From an uncultured Prevotellaceae bacterium (GTDB lineage: Bacteria > Bacteroidota > Bacteroidia > Bacteroidales > Bacteroidaceae), in assembly GCA_902781315.1 (NCBI GenBank), contig CACZIT010000032.1, forward strand, positions 1 to 47,294: a DNA stretch of 47,294 nt, read 5' to 3'. This document shows, piece after piece, positions 12,170 through 20,310 of the stretch. The notes under the pieces were generated by a model. It saw only the letters and a program-made list of their open reading frames with translations. It was not told the origin of the DNA and did no database searches. The translations under genes and the position numbers were made by a program. Position 1 is the first letter of the stretch, and every line of letters starts with the position of its first letter.

Positions 12170-15100
12170 TTACTTCACCATGATCTTGCGAGCCTTGCCG
12201 TTGACCACGACAATGTTCATACCCTTCTGCAGAGCGTTCAGACGGCGGCCGTCGATGCTGTAGATAGCGTCGATGCGGTTGTTGCCAGTCTTCTCGGTCA
12301 CGTCGATGCCAGTGCCCTTATGAGCGCTCTCGGTACCGAGGTAGAAGAGACGCCAGTTGGAGAACGGAGTCCAGTCGAGGCCGGTAGCGTTCTGGTTGCA
12401 AGCACCGATGGTCAGCTTGCCATCCTCAGCAACGTCGCAGTAGAGTGCGTTGTCGTAGTAGCCCAGCTGTACGAGCTGATAGAGAGCCAGACGGTTGTCG
12501 GGCAGGTAGTAGCTCGTTGCGAAGTCAGAAGAGCCTTCCGTCACGCTGTCGACGTACTCAATCCAAGCACCCTCGGTCCAGCTACCAGTCTCAATGAACT
12601 GGCCAGAAACCTCGTCGTTCCACTCGTCGGTGACGATGTAGTTCCAGCGGTGCAGCGGCTTGTAGACGCCATTGCCATAGAACTGGCCGGCGCCACTGTA
12701 CTCCTGAACGTCCTTCTTGGCGTTTTCGTCCAGCATGTCGAGCTTACCGAGCTTCTCAGCATACTCGTACTGAGACATCTTCTTCTCGGCGTCAACACCA
12801 CCCTGGCGGTACAGACCGCTAACCATGACCTTGTAAGTACCTGCGGGCAGGTCGGTGATGGTCTGGTGGATGTCGAATGTAGCGCTTTCGGCTGAGCTAC
12901 CCCAACCTTCGGCGAAGCCAATCTCACCGTTCTCGGCCTCAACGTTGTTGATGCCCTCATACTCCCAAGCAGTCATTGTGGCTGCGTCGTCGAAGTACTT
13001 CGGGTTCTCAATCATTGCGGTCATGTTAACGGGATTTTCGTCGGTAGCATCCTTCCAGTTGGCGGGCATGTGCAGAGCGCGCTTAGCAGCGATGATCTTC
13101 TCGATCTGAGCGTCGATGTCCTCGTCGGCGATGGTACCGCCGGCCAGCATCGTCTCAACCTCAGTGTAGAGAGCGTCGGCAGCGTCGAGAGCCTCGGCAG
13201 AAGCCGTCTCGCTGTACTTCACGATCTCGTCGTTCAGCTTGTCGTTCTCCTTGCGCAGCTTAGCGTAAGCGTTGATGCTGGAGCGCAGGTCGTTGCGAGC
13301 GCCGTCGAGCTTCTTGTAAGCCTCAACGAGCTCGTCAACGCTCTGAGGATCAGACAGCACGTTCACGCAAGCCTCCAGAGCATCCCACTTAGCCTTGTTG
13401 GCCTCGATCTCGTCGAACGAGGGGAATTCTTCCTTGGCAGCGTCGGCAGCCTGCTGAGCGATGGGCTTCATGTCCTTCAGCTCGCTACCGATGTAGATCA
13501 GCTCGAAGTCATCCCAGATGAGCCATGCCCAGCCAGGAATGTTGCGGCCGCGCACACCAATCTGTACGGGATAGTCGGCACCCAGTCCGAGGAAGTCGCA
13601 GGTCATGTCGTACCAGTCGACGGCATCGTTGTTGAACAGTTCGTTGGCACCGGTGCAGTTGTTAGGCAGAAGCGTGCTGATGCCGGCATCGGCCATACGC
13701 TGGATGAAATCCGCGTCGGACTCTTCGTCTTCCTTGCCGAGGTTGTTCTTCACCTGGTTCGAACCATCCTCAGGATTGTAGCTGTTGCCCTTCGGGAAGT
13801 ACTGCTGCTTCTCCTCCGGAGTGTAGGGATGCTCGTAGATGTCGTGGAACTTGTATTCCGACGAAGCACCGAAGAGGAACGTGTTCACGGTGTTGTAGCC
13901 CTCGGTCTCGTGGGTAGCACCGTTGGTGGTAGAGCGATACCAGCCCTTTGTCTTCAGACGGTAAGCACCCACCTTGCGGATAGAAACCTCCTGCGAGACG
14001 TCGATGGTACCGGTGTTGCCGCTGCCGTTCCACTGCTCGATCACGGGGATAGAGCCAGCATTGTTCTGGAACGTGCTCGAGCTGTTCACTGTCCAACCCT
14101 CGAAGCTGGAAGCAGTGCCTTCGTCGTTCTTGAACGACGGGTTCACGATGTAGACGGTGACGGGGTCGCCGGGCTTGGCTTCCTCACCAATCTGCCAAAT
14201 CACTTCCTTCTGAGCTTGGATGAAGCGCTCCTTCAGGTCGCGCAGATACTCGTTGGTCTTGTTGTAGCCGTTCTGCTCCGCGAACTCGAAGATTTCAGCG
14301 GCCTCGTCGTAGACGGTAGCATAAGGATCGCGGCCGCTATAGGGAGGCCGCCAAGCGTCTTCCCTCGTGGTCTCGTTCCAAGCGTGGAGCCACAGCCAGC
14401 GGTAGAGCTGCACGTTCTCGCGCAGGTCGTTCAGCGACTGCTGCACCTTCTTATAAATAGCGAGAGCGCTCTGGGTGTCGGTAGAGGTGGGGATGCTCTC
14501 CACGGCCTCACCGATAGCGTCGAAGTAGCTCTGGGTGAAGATGTTGCGGGGAACCATTTCGCCCGTCTCCTCGTCTTCCATCATGAACTCGTCCTGCCAA
14601 CCTTCTGCCAGAGCGGCGGCAGCCTTCTGGTAAGAGCGCATGTTGGCACCGCGGTCGAGCAGCTCGAAGTTACGCCAAGGCATCCAGTGGTCGCCCGTGC
14701 TGTTGTCAGCGATCAGGCTGATTTCCAGGTCGCCGTCCTCCAGCTGAACCCAAGAGATGTCGTTAGCGCACTCGCCCTTAGCAAACAGAGCGGCGGCAGC
14801 CGAACGCACGTTGGCCGTGCTGCTCGGGATGCGTGCGATGTAGGTCTGGTTCTCGCCAGCCTTCAGCACAGCGTTCATGTTGTCACGCGTCATAGCGTAG
14901 CAGCGCAGGGTGTACACACCTGCGGGCACGGTGACGGTCTGGTTGAGCGAGTAGCCACCCACATTCCAGAACTCGCCGATCCACCAGTCGCCCTCCTTCG
15001 AAGACGAACCGATGTCGGCAGCGGTCAGCTGCTTGCCCTGGGCATCGCGGATGATCCAGCCGTCAGCATGGTTCTGATAGGGGTTCGGGGTCTTGATGAT

Positions 15101-15958
15101 ACCCTCGGTGATGTCCTGAGGATAGTTCCAAGAGTCGGCTTCCTTCAGCTTAGCCTCAAGTTCGGCAACAGCAGCGTTCAGCTCCTCAAGCGTAGCGTTG
15201 GGGTTGTTGATGAGAGCTGCATAGGTGTCGGTGTTGATGTCAACCTCAGCGGCATCGTCGCACATCTTGGCCAGTTGCACCTTGGCATTGTAGACGTCGA
15301 TGTCCTTCTTGTTGATGAACTCCCACTGGCAGTTGGCGGGGTTGTCGGCATACACTACGTCGTAGTAGATACCATAGGTCACGCCATCGGCATTGCTCTC
15401 AGCCCAGCTGGAACCGTGGTCGAGCTGCACGCCCCAGAACTCGCCTTCTACATAGGCTACGTCGGCAGCGGCGCCATTCTCCTCGGTAACGGTCGGGGGA
15501 ACACCGATGGTGTACTTGTTGTCACCCACGGGCTGGATGTCCCAGAGGTGGCTGGCAGGACCAGTACCTGCATTGTCGACGAAGCAACCTTTGTACGGGC
15601 CCAGGTTGCCGTCGCCCGGCTGACGCCAGATACGGTGGCTGCCCCACGTGCCGTGGTTGTCGAACAGGATGTAGTAGGAGCCCCAGGTCTCGGCGTTAGC
15701 CTCGTCAATGGTAGGAGCAATCAGGAAGTACTCGCCAGCAGCGAAAGCCTCCAGACCCTTCTTGTTGACGGCAGCCTGAGTTCCCCATGCCTCACCACGG
15801 AAGATGTAGCACTGTACACCCACGTTACGGATGGCAAAGGTGTCACCAGGTACAAATGCGCTAGCCTTCGGCTCGGGAATGTTCCAGTCGGCAGCAAAAG
15901 CACTCGTACCAATGAATGTTGCGATCAGCAACATCACATAACGGAAACTTTGTTTCAT
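12170..15958 (-). CDS. Very large secreted protein with helical and carbohydrate-binding-like segments
   Basis: A protein of 1262 residues with a signal peptide (cleavage near AFA-A, residue 22). The start is a beta-rich segment. Helical FIVAR-like regions lie near residues 230-280 and about 840-965, with Leu/Ala/Glu repeats. Several jelly-roll-like segments contain TVPAGVYTLRCYAMTR and TDLPAGTYKVMVSGLYRQGG, each ending in a GKLTIGA or LEISLIAD strand and a W..FELL/W..FRLFYLG pattern. The C terminus IYSIDGRRLNALQKGMNIVV...KIMVK matches that of the neighbour at 17005-20196. This points to a shared export or anchoring signal. The function is not known; binding or processing of surface glycans or adhesion is plausible. 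It has its own terminator and a -7 box about 160 bp upstream. Confidence 0.8.
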   Translation of the reverse strand: MKQSFRYVMLLIATFIGTSAFAADWNIPEPKASAFVPGDTFAIRNVGVQCYIFRGEAWGTQAAVNKKGLEAFAAGEYFLIAPTIDEANAETWGSYYILFDNHGTWGSHRIWRQPGDGNLGPYKGCFVDNAGTGPASHLWDIQPVGDNKYTIGVPPTVTEENGAAADVAYVEGEFWGVQLDHGSSWAESNADGVTYGIYYDVVYADNPANCQWEFINKKDIDVYNAKVQLAKMCDDAAEVDINTDTYAALINNPNATLEELNAAVAELEAKLKEADSWNYPQDITEGIIKTPNPYQNHADGWIIRDAQGKQLTAADIGSSSKEGDWWIGEFWNVGGYSLNQTVTVPAGVYTLRCYAMTRDNMNAVLKAGENQTYIARIPSSTANVRSAAAALFAKGECANDISWVQLEDGDLEISLIADNSTGDHWMPWRNFELLDRGANMRSYQKAAAALAEGWQDEFMMEDEETGEMVPRNIFTQSYFDAIGEAVESIPTSTDTQSALAIYKKVQQSLNDLRENVQLYRWLWLHAWNETTREDAWRPPYSGRDPYATVYDEAAEIFEFAEQNGYNKTNEYLRDLKERFIQAQKEVIWQIGEEAKPGDPVTVYIVNPSFKNDEGTASSFEGWTVNSSSTFQNNAGSIPVIEQWNGSGNTGTIDVSQEVSIRKVGAYRLKTKGWYRSTTNGATHETEGYNTVNTFLFGASSEYKFHDIYEHPYTPEEKQQYFPKGNSYNPEDGSNQVKNNLGKEDEESDADFIQRMADAGISTLLPNNCTGANELFNNDAVDWYDMTCDFLGLGADYPVQIGVRGRNIPGWAWLIWDDFELIYIGSELKDMKPIAQQAADAAKEEFPSFDEIEANKAKWDALEACVNVLSDPQSVDELVEAYKKLDGARNDLRSSINAYAKLRKENDKLNDEIVKYSETASAEALDAADALYTEVETMLAGGTIADEDIDAQIEKIIAAKRALHMPANWKDATDENPVNMTAMIENPKYFDDAATMTAWEYEGINNVEAENGEIGFAEGWGSSAESATFDIHQTITDLPAGTYKVMVSGLYRQGGVDAEKKMSQYEYAEKLGKLDMLDENAKKDVQEYSGAGQFYGNGVYKPLHRWNYIVTDEWNDEVSGQFIETGSWTEGAWIEYVDSVTEGSSDFATSYYLPDNRLALYQLVQLGYYDNALYCDVAEDGKLTIGACNQNATGLDWTPFSNWRLFYLGTESAHKGTGIDVTEKTGNNRIDAIYSIDGRRLNALQKGMNIVVVNGKARKIMVK

Positions 15959-16047
15959 AAGCGTTTTGTTTTTAGTTTGTTAGACAATAAAATGAATTAA
16001 AAAGTAATTTTCTCTTTCGGTTCTCGGTAAGGAGGTTTTGCATCAGG

Positions 16048-16062
16048 TGGCCCCGTGGGCCA
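16048..16062. repeat. Perfect hairpin in the 5' leader of the 1262-residue protein gene
   Basis: TGGCCC-cgt-GGGCCA, about 90 bases before the ATG at 15958 and downstream of the -7 box at 16120. It is not followed by Ts in the minus direction, so it is not a terminator for that transcript. It may stabilise or regulate the leader. Confidence 0.5.
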
Positions 16063-16119
16063 GGCTTTCTTTTACGCGCACGATACACATTTATGTACTT
16101 GCTGCGTTCAATCAGCCTG

Positions 16120-16127
16120 CAAATATA
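16120..16127 (-). promoter_or_regulatory. -7 promoter element for the 1262-residue protein gene
   Basis: TATATTTG on the minus strand fits TAnnTTTG. A TTTG at 16154-16151 lies 23 bp upstream, slightly further than the usual 19-21. A leader of about 150 bases follows. Confidence 0.55.
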
Positions 16128-16218
16128 CTACTTTTTCCCCGTAACACCTACAAAAGTTTGCGTTTTTCTTTATTTTTTAACATTTGCGGGACGCAATGCG
16201 TGGGTGAGTGGTTTTTTC

Positions 16219-16317
16219 CGGGTGATGTTGTGCGACATCTTCGAAGTCGTCACATGCATAGTTGCACTCACCGCAGGTCATGACCTGCGGTTACCATAGT
16301 GCGCCCCCTTTGGGGGC
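16219..16317 (+). repeat. Two-hairpin palindromic module, copy C
   Basis: CATCTTCGAAGTCG and GCATAGTTGCACT lead into CCGCAGGTC-at-GACCTGCGG (16271-16290) and GCCCCC-ttt-GGGGGC (16303-16317). The same order occurs in copy A inside the MITE-like element on the other strand. Confidence 0.8.
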
Positions 16318-16914
16318 CTCTAAATAATGGAGGGTGTGCAATGCCAGAGGGCGAATAGTCCTTGCCGGCCTGCTTTCTGTTGCCCCCGTCGGGGTGTTCC
16401 GTGGGGGGTGTAACACCGCTTTTTGCGATGAAAAATGCGAACAAAAAGTGGGGTGATTTTGCTCTATGTGGCCCCTCCTTCCAGACAAGAAAAAGGGCGA
16501 TTTTGGTCGGTTTCATCGGGATGGAGTGGGGGAAACGGTGCTTTTGAGCGACGGTCTCCGCGGTTTGGATGCTGTAAACCTATGGTTTTATTCCTCCAGA
16601 ACAATGGTTTAGACGCTCTATCTCTATGCTTTGTATCGATGAAACCTATGGTTTTGAAGGATAAAACCTATGCTTTTGTGAGGGTGTTAAGTAGTTGTTA
16701 AGTGGCTGTTAAGTGTTAACGCGTTGAGTGCCAGCCGTTTGCAAAAATCGGCAAAAACGGGCGATTTTTCAGCCTCTCGGCGGGCTTGTGGTGCGGTGTG
16801 GCGGTTTTTGGGCAGGTGTGGCTGTCAAATGTTTTCGTGGTCAGTTAACATTTTGTGCCCTCGCTTGACCGTGTCCCCGTCTTCACCTTATTTATATAAA
16901 AAATGGGGAAAACG
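16318..16914. other. Gap without a recognisable gene
   Basis: No open frame here resembles a protein or has a promoter and start. The stretch holds the AAACC/GGTTT repeat described separately and is otherwise unassigned. Frames in it vary in composition and carry no motif. Confidence 0.6.
16576..16674 (+). repeat. AAACC-TAT-GGTTT palindrome cluster, first copy
   Basis: Perfect AAACCTATGGTTT palindromes at 16576-16588 and near 16642, with a degenerate one between. They are separated by GCTCTATCTCTATGCTTTGT. The same blocks occur at 47159-47258 at the right end of the window. Confidence 0.75.
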
Positions 16915-16946
16915 TTTGGAAGTTTCGCGAAATTATGTTATCTTTG
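16915..16946 (+). promoter_or_regulatory. Consensus promoter for the 1063-residue secreted protein
   Basis: TTTG (16915-16918), 20 bp spacer, TATCTTTG (16939-16946). This is a textbook Bacteroidetes promoter, about 58 bases before the ATG at 17005. Confidence 0.85.
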
Positions 16947-17004
16947 CAGCCTGAAAACTCTTTAAACTACTTTTATTTACTAACTAATCAAAAAAAATCA
17001 ACGT

Positions 17005-20000
17005 ATGAAAAAGTTTCTACTTTTCGCTCTTGCTGCTATGATCGGCATGCCGATGATGGCGCAGGATGCAGTGGGTGATGACGTCACCAAGTACGTCATC
17101 AACGCTGGTTTCGACGAGGACCTGACGTTCCAGAAGGACGGCACCATGAAGGAGGCTGTCTCGACGACGACCAGCCTCAGTGGCCGTAGCTGGGCCTACA
17201 TTGCTGCCGACAGCACGGTGTATGCCCGTCCGAAGACCACCAGTAGCCAGAACCGTCCCGACGGCCGCAAGCTGGAGGCCGTGAACGGTTTCAAGGGCCG
17301 TGTGCAGGGATGGACGCTGGAGTCGAACGCTGACTTCCCGCAGTGTGAGTGGACGTACTTCGGTACGGTGCCTTACGACCTTGCTTCGCAGGCAGTACCC
17401 ATCGCCGACGATGGCACGACCTATCTGGAAGTACCCGAGCGTCCCACAGAGTTCGACGGTGGCGAGGGGTTTGTCTACCTGCGTGCCGGCTGGACCAACA
17501 GTGCCATCTACAAGCAGGTGGTGAAGCTGCCGTGCGCCAAGTATCGCCTGGAGTACTGGACAATCAACATCAACCCCAACACGACGGCTGTGGCTGAGGA
17601 CCTGACGCAGATCGTCTGCCGCAAGGATGTGTTCAAGGATGAAGAAAGCTCAGGTCTGAACTCTCAGGTGTGGACCAAGCACGAGTTTGAGTTCACTCCG
17701 ACCGCTGAGTTCACGATGCAGTTCGGCTACAGGGCTGCCGATGCCGGTTCCGGCGGTCAGCCCATCGTGGCTCTCGACGGTATCAAGCTGACCAAGATTG
17801 AGGATGCTGAAGAGATAGACATCCTGCTCGATGACTGCTTCTTCTATCTGCAGCAGCTGCGCGACCTGGAGGCTGAATTTGCCGACTATCCCGGTCTGGC
17901 CGCTGAGATCGACAAGGTCTATTACGACCTGGACGACAGAACCTACACCGAGGACGTGGAAGTGGCCCGTGCCGTGCTGCAGGAGATCAAGGATGCCATC
18001 GCCAAGTACGAGAAGGCCAAGGAAACCGTGACCGCTCTGGACGAGCTGATTGCCCAGTGCGAGGAGCTGGCCTACGAGACCGACTATCCTGGCAAGGCTG
18101 CCTTCGAGGCTGCCATCGAGAAGGCCATGAAAGTGCTCAACGAGGGCGGTTCGGCCGAGATCGAGGCTGGTCTGCAGGAGCTGAAGGACGCCATGAACGC
18201 TTACTATGAGAGCCAGGTGGGTTCGATGGAGAATCCCGCCAACTTCTCTCACCGCATTGCCAACCCGTGGTTCGTAGCCAAGAGCGGCGAGCCGAAGTGG
18301 GGTGACTTCGGCTATGAGTTCCCGAACGAGTTCAACGAGGAGCACCCCTACAGCGTAGGTAGCGCTCCCTTCGACGGTACGAGCGAAGGCTGGTACAAGA
18401 ACGGCACCGAGACCGGTGGCGACCAGCGTCTGAACTGGCAGCAGGGCCGCACCTGCTGGAATGCTTGGGCAAGCGGCTTCACCGGCACGCTGGGCATCGC
18501 TCAGGACCTGACCGGTCTGCCCGCAGGCTTCTACAAGGTGGAGGCCGACATGATCACCCAGGCTGGCTACTGCACCGACCAGCACACCTATGCCAAGGGT
18601 ATCCTGGGCACCGTGAACTCGGCAGCCCTGACCCACGACACATGGGTTGACGGCGGTATCGGCGAGTGGGAGACCCTGACGACGACCGACGCTGTGATCG
18701 TTCCCGACGGCAAGCTGACCATCGGTGCCCTGGGCACTGGTACGGGTGAGGCTTCTGCCGGCTGGTATCTGGTGACCAACTTCAAGCTGCTCTACTGCGG
18801 TCCTGCCACCGAGGAGCAGATTGCCGAGGCTATCGCTGCCCGCGAGGCCGACGTGAAGAACCAGATCAGCAACATGCACTTCGCCGCCGACAAGGCAAAG
18901 GCTGAGGAGATGATGGCTGCCTACGAGGCTTCGAAGAACCTCGACGAGCTGAGCAAGGTGCTCGAGGTTGTGGAGGCTTCTGAGGGCAAGTATGCCGAGA
19001 TCATGCAGGAAGGCAAGACCATCCCGACCGTTGAGGCTGGTCTGGCTGACGGCACCTACGGCGAGGCTGCCCCGATTGCCAAGTACGCTCTTGACTATGT
19101 GATGGCTTACGTGAACGGTGCCGAGGCTACCTACGAGGGTGTCGACAGCGTTCTGAACATTGCCAAGGTTTACGTCAACGACTACATCCCCGTGTTCCAG
19201 GAGGCTGCTGAAATGAAGGCCAACACCGCTTCTGAGAAGGTGAAGCAGGTGCTCGGCGACCGCATGGCTGCCCACGTGAACCTGCTCTGCAGCGAGATGA
19301 AGGACAAGGAGACTGTCGACGCCTACATCGCTGAACTGAAGGAGCTCATCTACAACTGCAACAAGCAGGATAAGTATGACACCGATCCCGATGCTACCGA
19401 CTACACCGACTTCATCCAGAACCCGATGGCTCAGGCTCAGGACGGCTGGACATTCGAGTGCACCGACGGCCCGATCAAGAGCGGCCAGTGGTACACCGGC
19501 GACACCAGCGTGCGCTACTTCGACTCTTGGAATGCTAACGCCGGCGAGCTGAAGTTCTACGGCGAGCAGGTTGTGCTCGGTCTGCCCAACGGTACCTACA
19601 CCATCGGTGCCGACGTGCGTACGAGCGGTGAGGGTGCCTTCATCTTCGGTGCCAACGGCGGTGCTGCCAAGGCTGACACCACATGGGTGGAGATTCCTGT
19701 GCAGACCTATACTCACGTTTCTGACGAGACCGGCGAGGAAGTGACCGACAACGCTACCGACAAGTGGGGTCAGATCTGGGAAGAGGCCAACGAGCGCTTC
19801 GCTACGATGACCGATGCCGATCCCGACTACTTCGACGTGCGCAACATCGTGAACGCCAACGGTGGCCAGGGCTACGGCTGGATGCATCTTGACATCCCCG
19901 CCATCGAGGTGAAGGATCACAAGCTCGTGATTGGTATGGCAGTAGGCGAGCAGTACACCGGCAAGGCCTTCACAGGCTCTTGGTTCTCGGTGGACAACTG

Positions 20001-20196
20001 GACACTGACGCTCACTCAGAAGGGTGACAACAGCGGCTGGGACGGCCCGCTCGCAACCGGTATCAACGAGATTGCAACTGATAAGGTGGCCGTGGATGGC
20101 ATCTACACCATCAACGGTGTACGCACCAACAAGCTGCAGCGTGGCCTGAACATCGTTGTCCGCAACGGTAAGGCCATGAAGATCATGGTGAAGTAA
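17005..20196 (+). CDS. Large secreted protein with FIVAR-like helices and shared C-terminal tail
   Basis: A protein of 1063 residues with a signal peptide (cleavage near MAQ, residue 20). A beta-sandwich-like N-terminal part spans about 25-265. A helical region with Ala/Glu/Lys repeats spans about 272-406. A jelly-roll-like segment follows with LTGLPAGFYKVEADM and DGKLTIGALG. A second helical region spans about 604-789, and a third beta segment contains LGLPNGTYTIGADVRTSGEG. The end, GIYTINGVRTNKLQRGLNIVV...KIMVK, matches the tail of the divergent neighbour. The two proteins look like distant relatives built from the same modules. A strong promoter and terminator suggest high expression as a single gene. 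The role is unknown; a surface or secreted glycan-binding or structural protein is a reasonable guess. Confidence 0.82.
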   Translation: MKKFLLFALAAMIGMPMMAQDAVGDDVTKYVINAGFDEDLTFQKDGTMKEAVSTTTSLSGRSWAYIAADSTVYARPKTTSSQNRPDGRKLEAVNGFKGRVQGWTLESNADFPQCEWTYFGTVPYDLASQAVPIADDGTTYLEVPERPTEFDGGEGFVYLRAGWTNSAIYKQVVKLPCAKYRLEYWTININPNTTAVAEDLTQIVCRKDVFKDEESSGLNSQVWTKHEFEFTPTAEFTMQFGYRAADAGSGGQPIVALDGIKLTKIEDAEEIDILLDDCFFYLQQLRDLEAEFADYPGLAAEIDKVYYDLDDRTYTEDVEVARAVLQEIKDAIAKYEKAKETVTALDELIAQCEELAYETDYPGKAAFEAAIEKAMKVLNEGGSAEIEAGLQELKDAMNAYYESQVGSMENPANFSHRIANPWFVAKSGEPKWGDFGYEFPNEFNEEHPYSVGSAPFDGTSEGWYKNGTETGGDQRLNWQQGRTCWNAWASGFTGTLGIAQDLTGLPAGFYKVEADMITQAGYCTDQHTYAKGILGTVNSAALTHDTWVDGGIGEWETLTTTDAVIVPDGKLTIGALGTGTGEASAGWYLVTNFKLLYCGPATEEQIAEAIAAREADVKNQISNMHFAADKAKAEEMMAAYEASKNLDELSKVLEVVEASEGKYAEIMQEGKTIPTVEAGLADGTYGEAAPIAKYALDYVMAYVNGAEATYEGVDSVLNIAKVYVNDYIPVFQEAAEMKANTASEKVKQVLGDRMAAHVNLLCSEMKDKETVDAYIAELKELIYNCNKQDKYDTDPDATDYTDFIQNPMAQAQDGWTFECTDGPIKSGQWYTGDTSVRYFDSWNANAGELKFYGEQVVLGLPNGTYTIGADVRTSGEGAFIFGANGGAAKADTTWVEIPVQTYTHVSDETGEEVTDNATDKWGQIWEEANERFATMTDADPDYFDVRNIVNANGGQGYGWMHLDIPAIEVKDHKLVIGMAVGEQYTGKAFTGSWFSVDNWTLTLTQKGDNSGWDGPLATGINEIATDKVAVDGIYTINGVRTNKLQRGLNIVVRNGKAMKIMVK

Positions 20197-20213
20197 TCAC
20201 AACTGAATAACGG

Positions 20214-20251
20214 CGGCTCCCTGCGCAACAGACGCAGGGAGCCGTTTTTTT
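20214..20251 (+). terminator. Rho-independent terminator
   Basis: Perfect 12-bp arms CGGCTCCCTGCG (20214-20225) and CGCAGGGAGCCG (20233-20244), a 7-base loop, then seven Ts. It ends the 1063-residue protein transcript. Confidence 0.95.
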
Positions 20252-20310
20252 CTCTGGGAATCAGGGAAGCCAGACGCTCTGGCCCCTTCCCCCAAACAAT
20301 AGCAATAGCG

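Noticed and set aside
13070-16000. 976-residue plus-strand frame antisense to the 1262-residue protein
   Set aside because: A shadow of a strongly biased gene; no start signal or domain, and the minus-strand gene has signal peptide, tail, promoter and terminator.
16435-16701. Small frame in the repeat-rich gap
   Set aside because: Covers the AAACC/GGTTT repeat; no ribosome site, promoter or protein pattern.
17650-19920. 756-residue minus-strand frame within the 1063-residue protein gene
   Set aside because: Composition of Val, Leu, His and Gly is typical of an antisense shadow; no motif.
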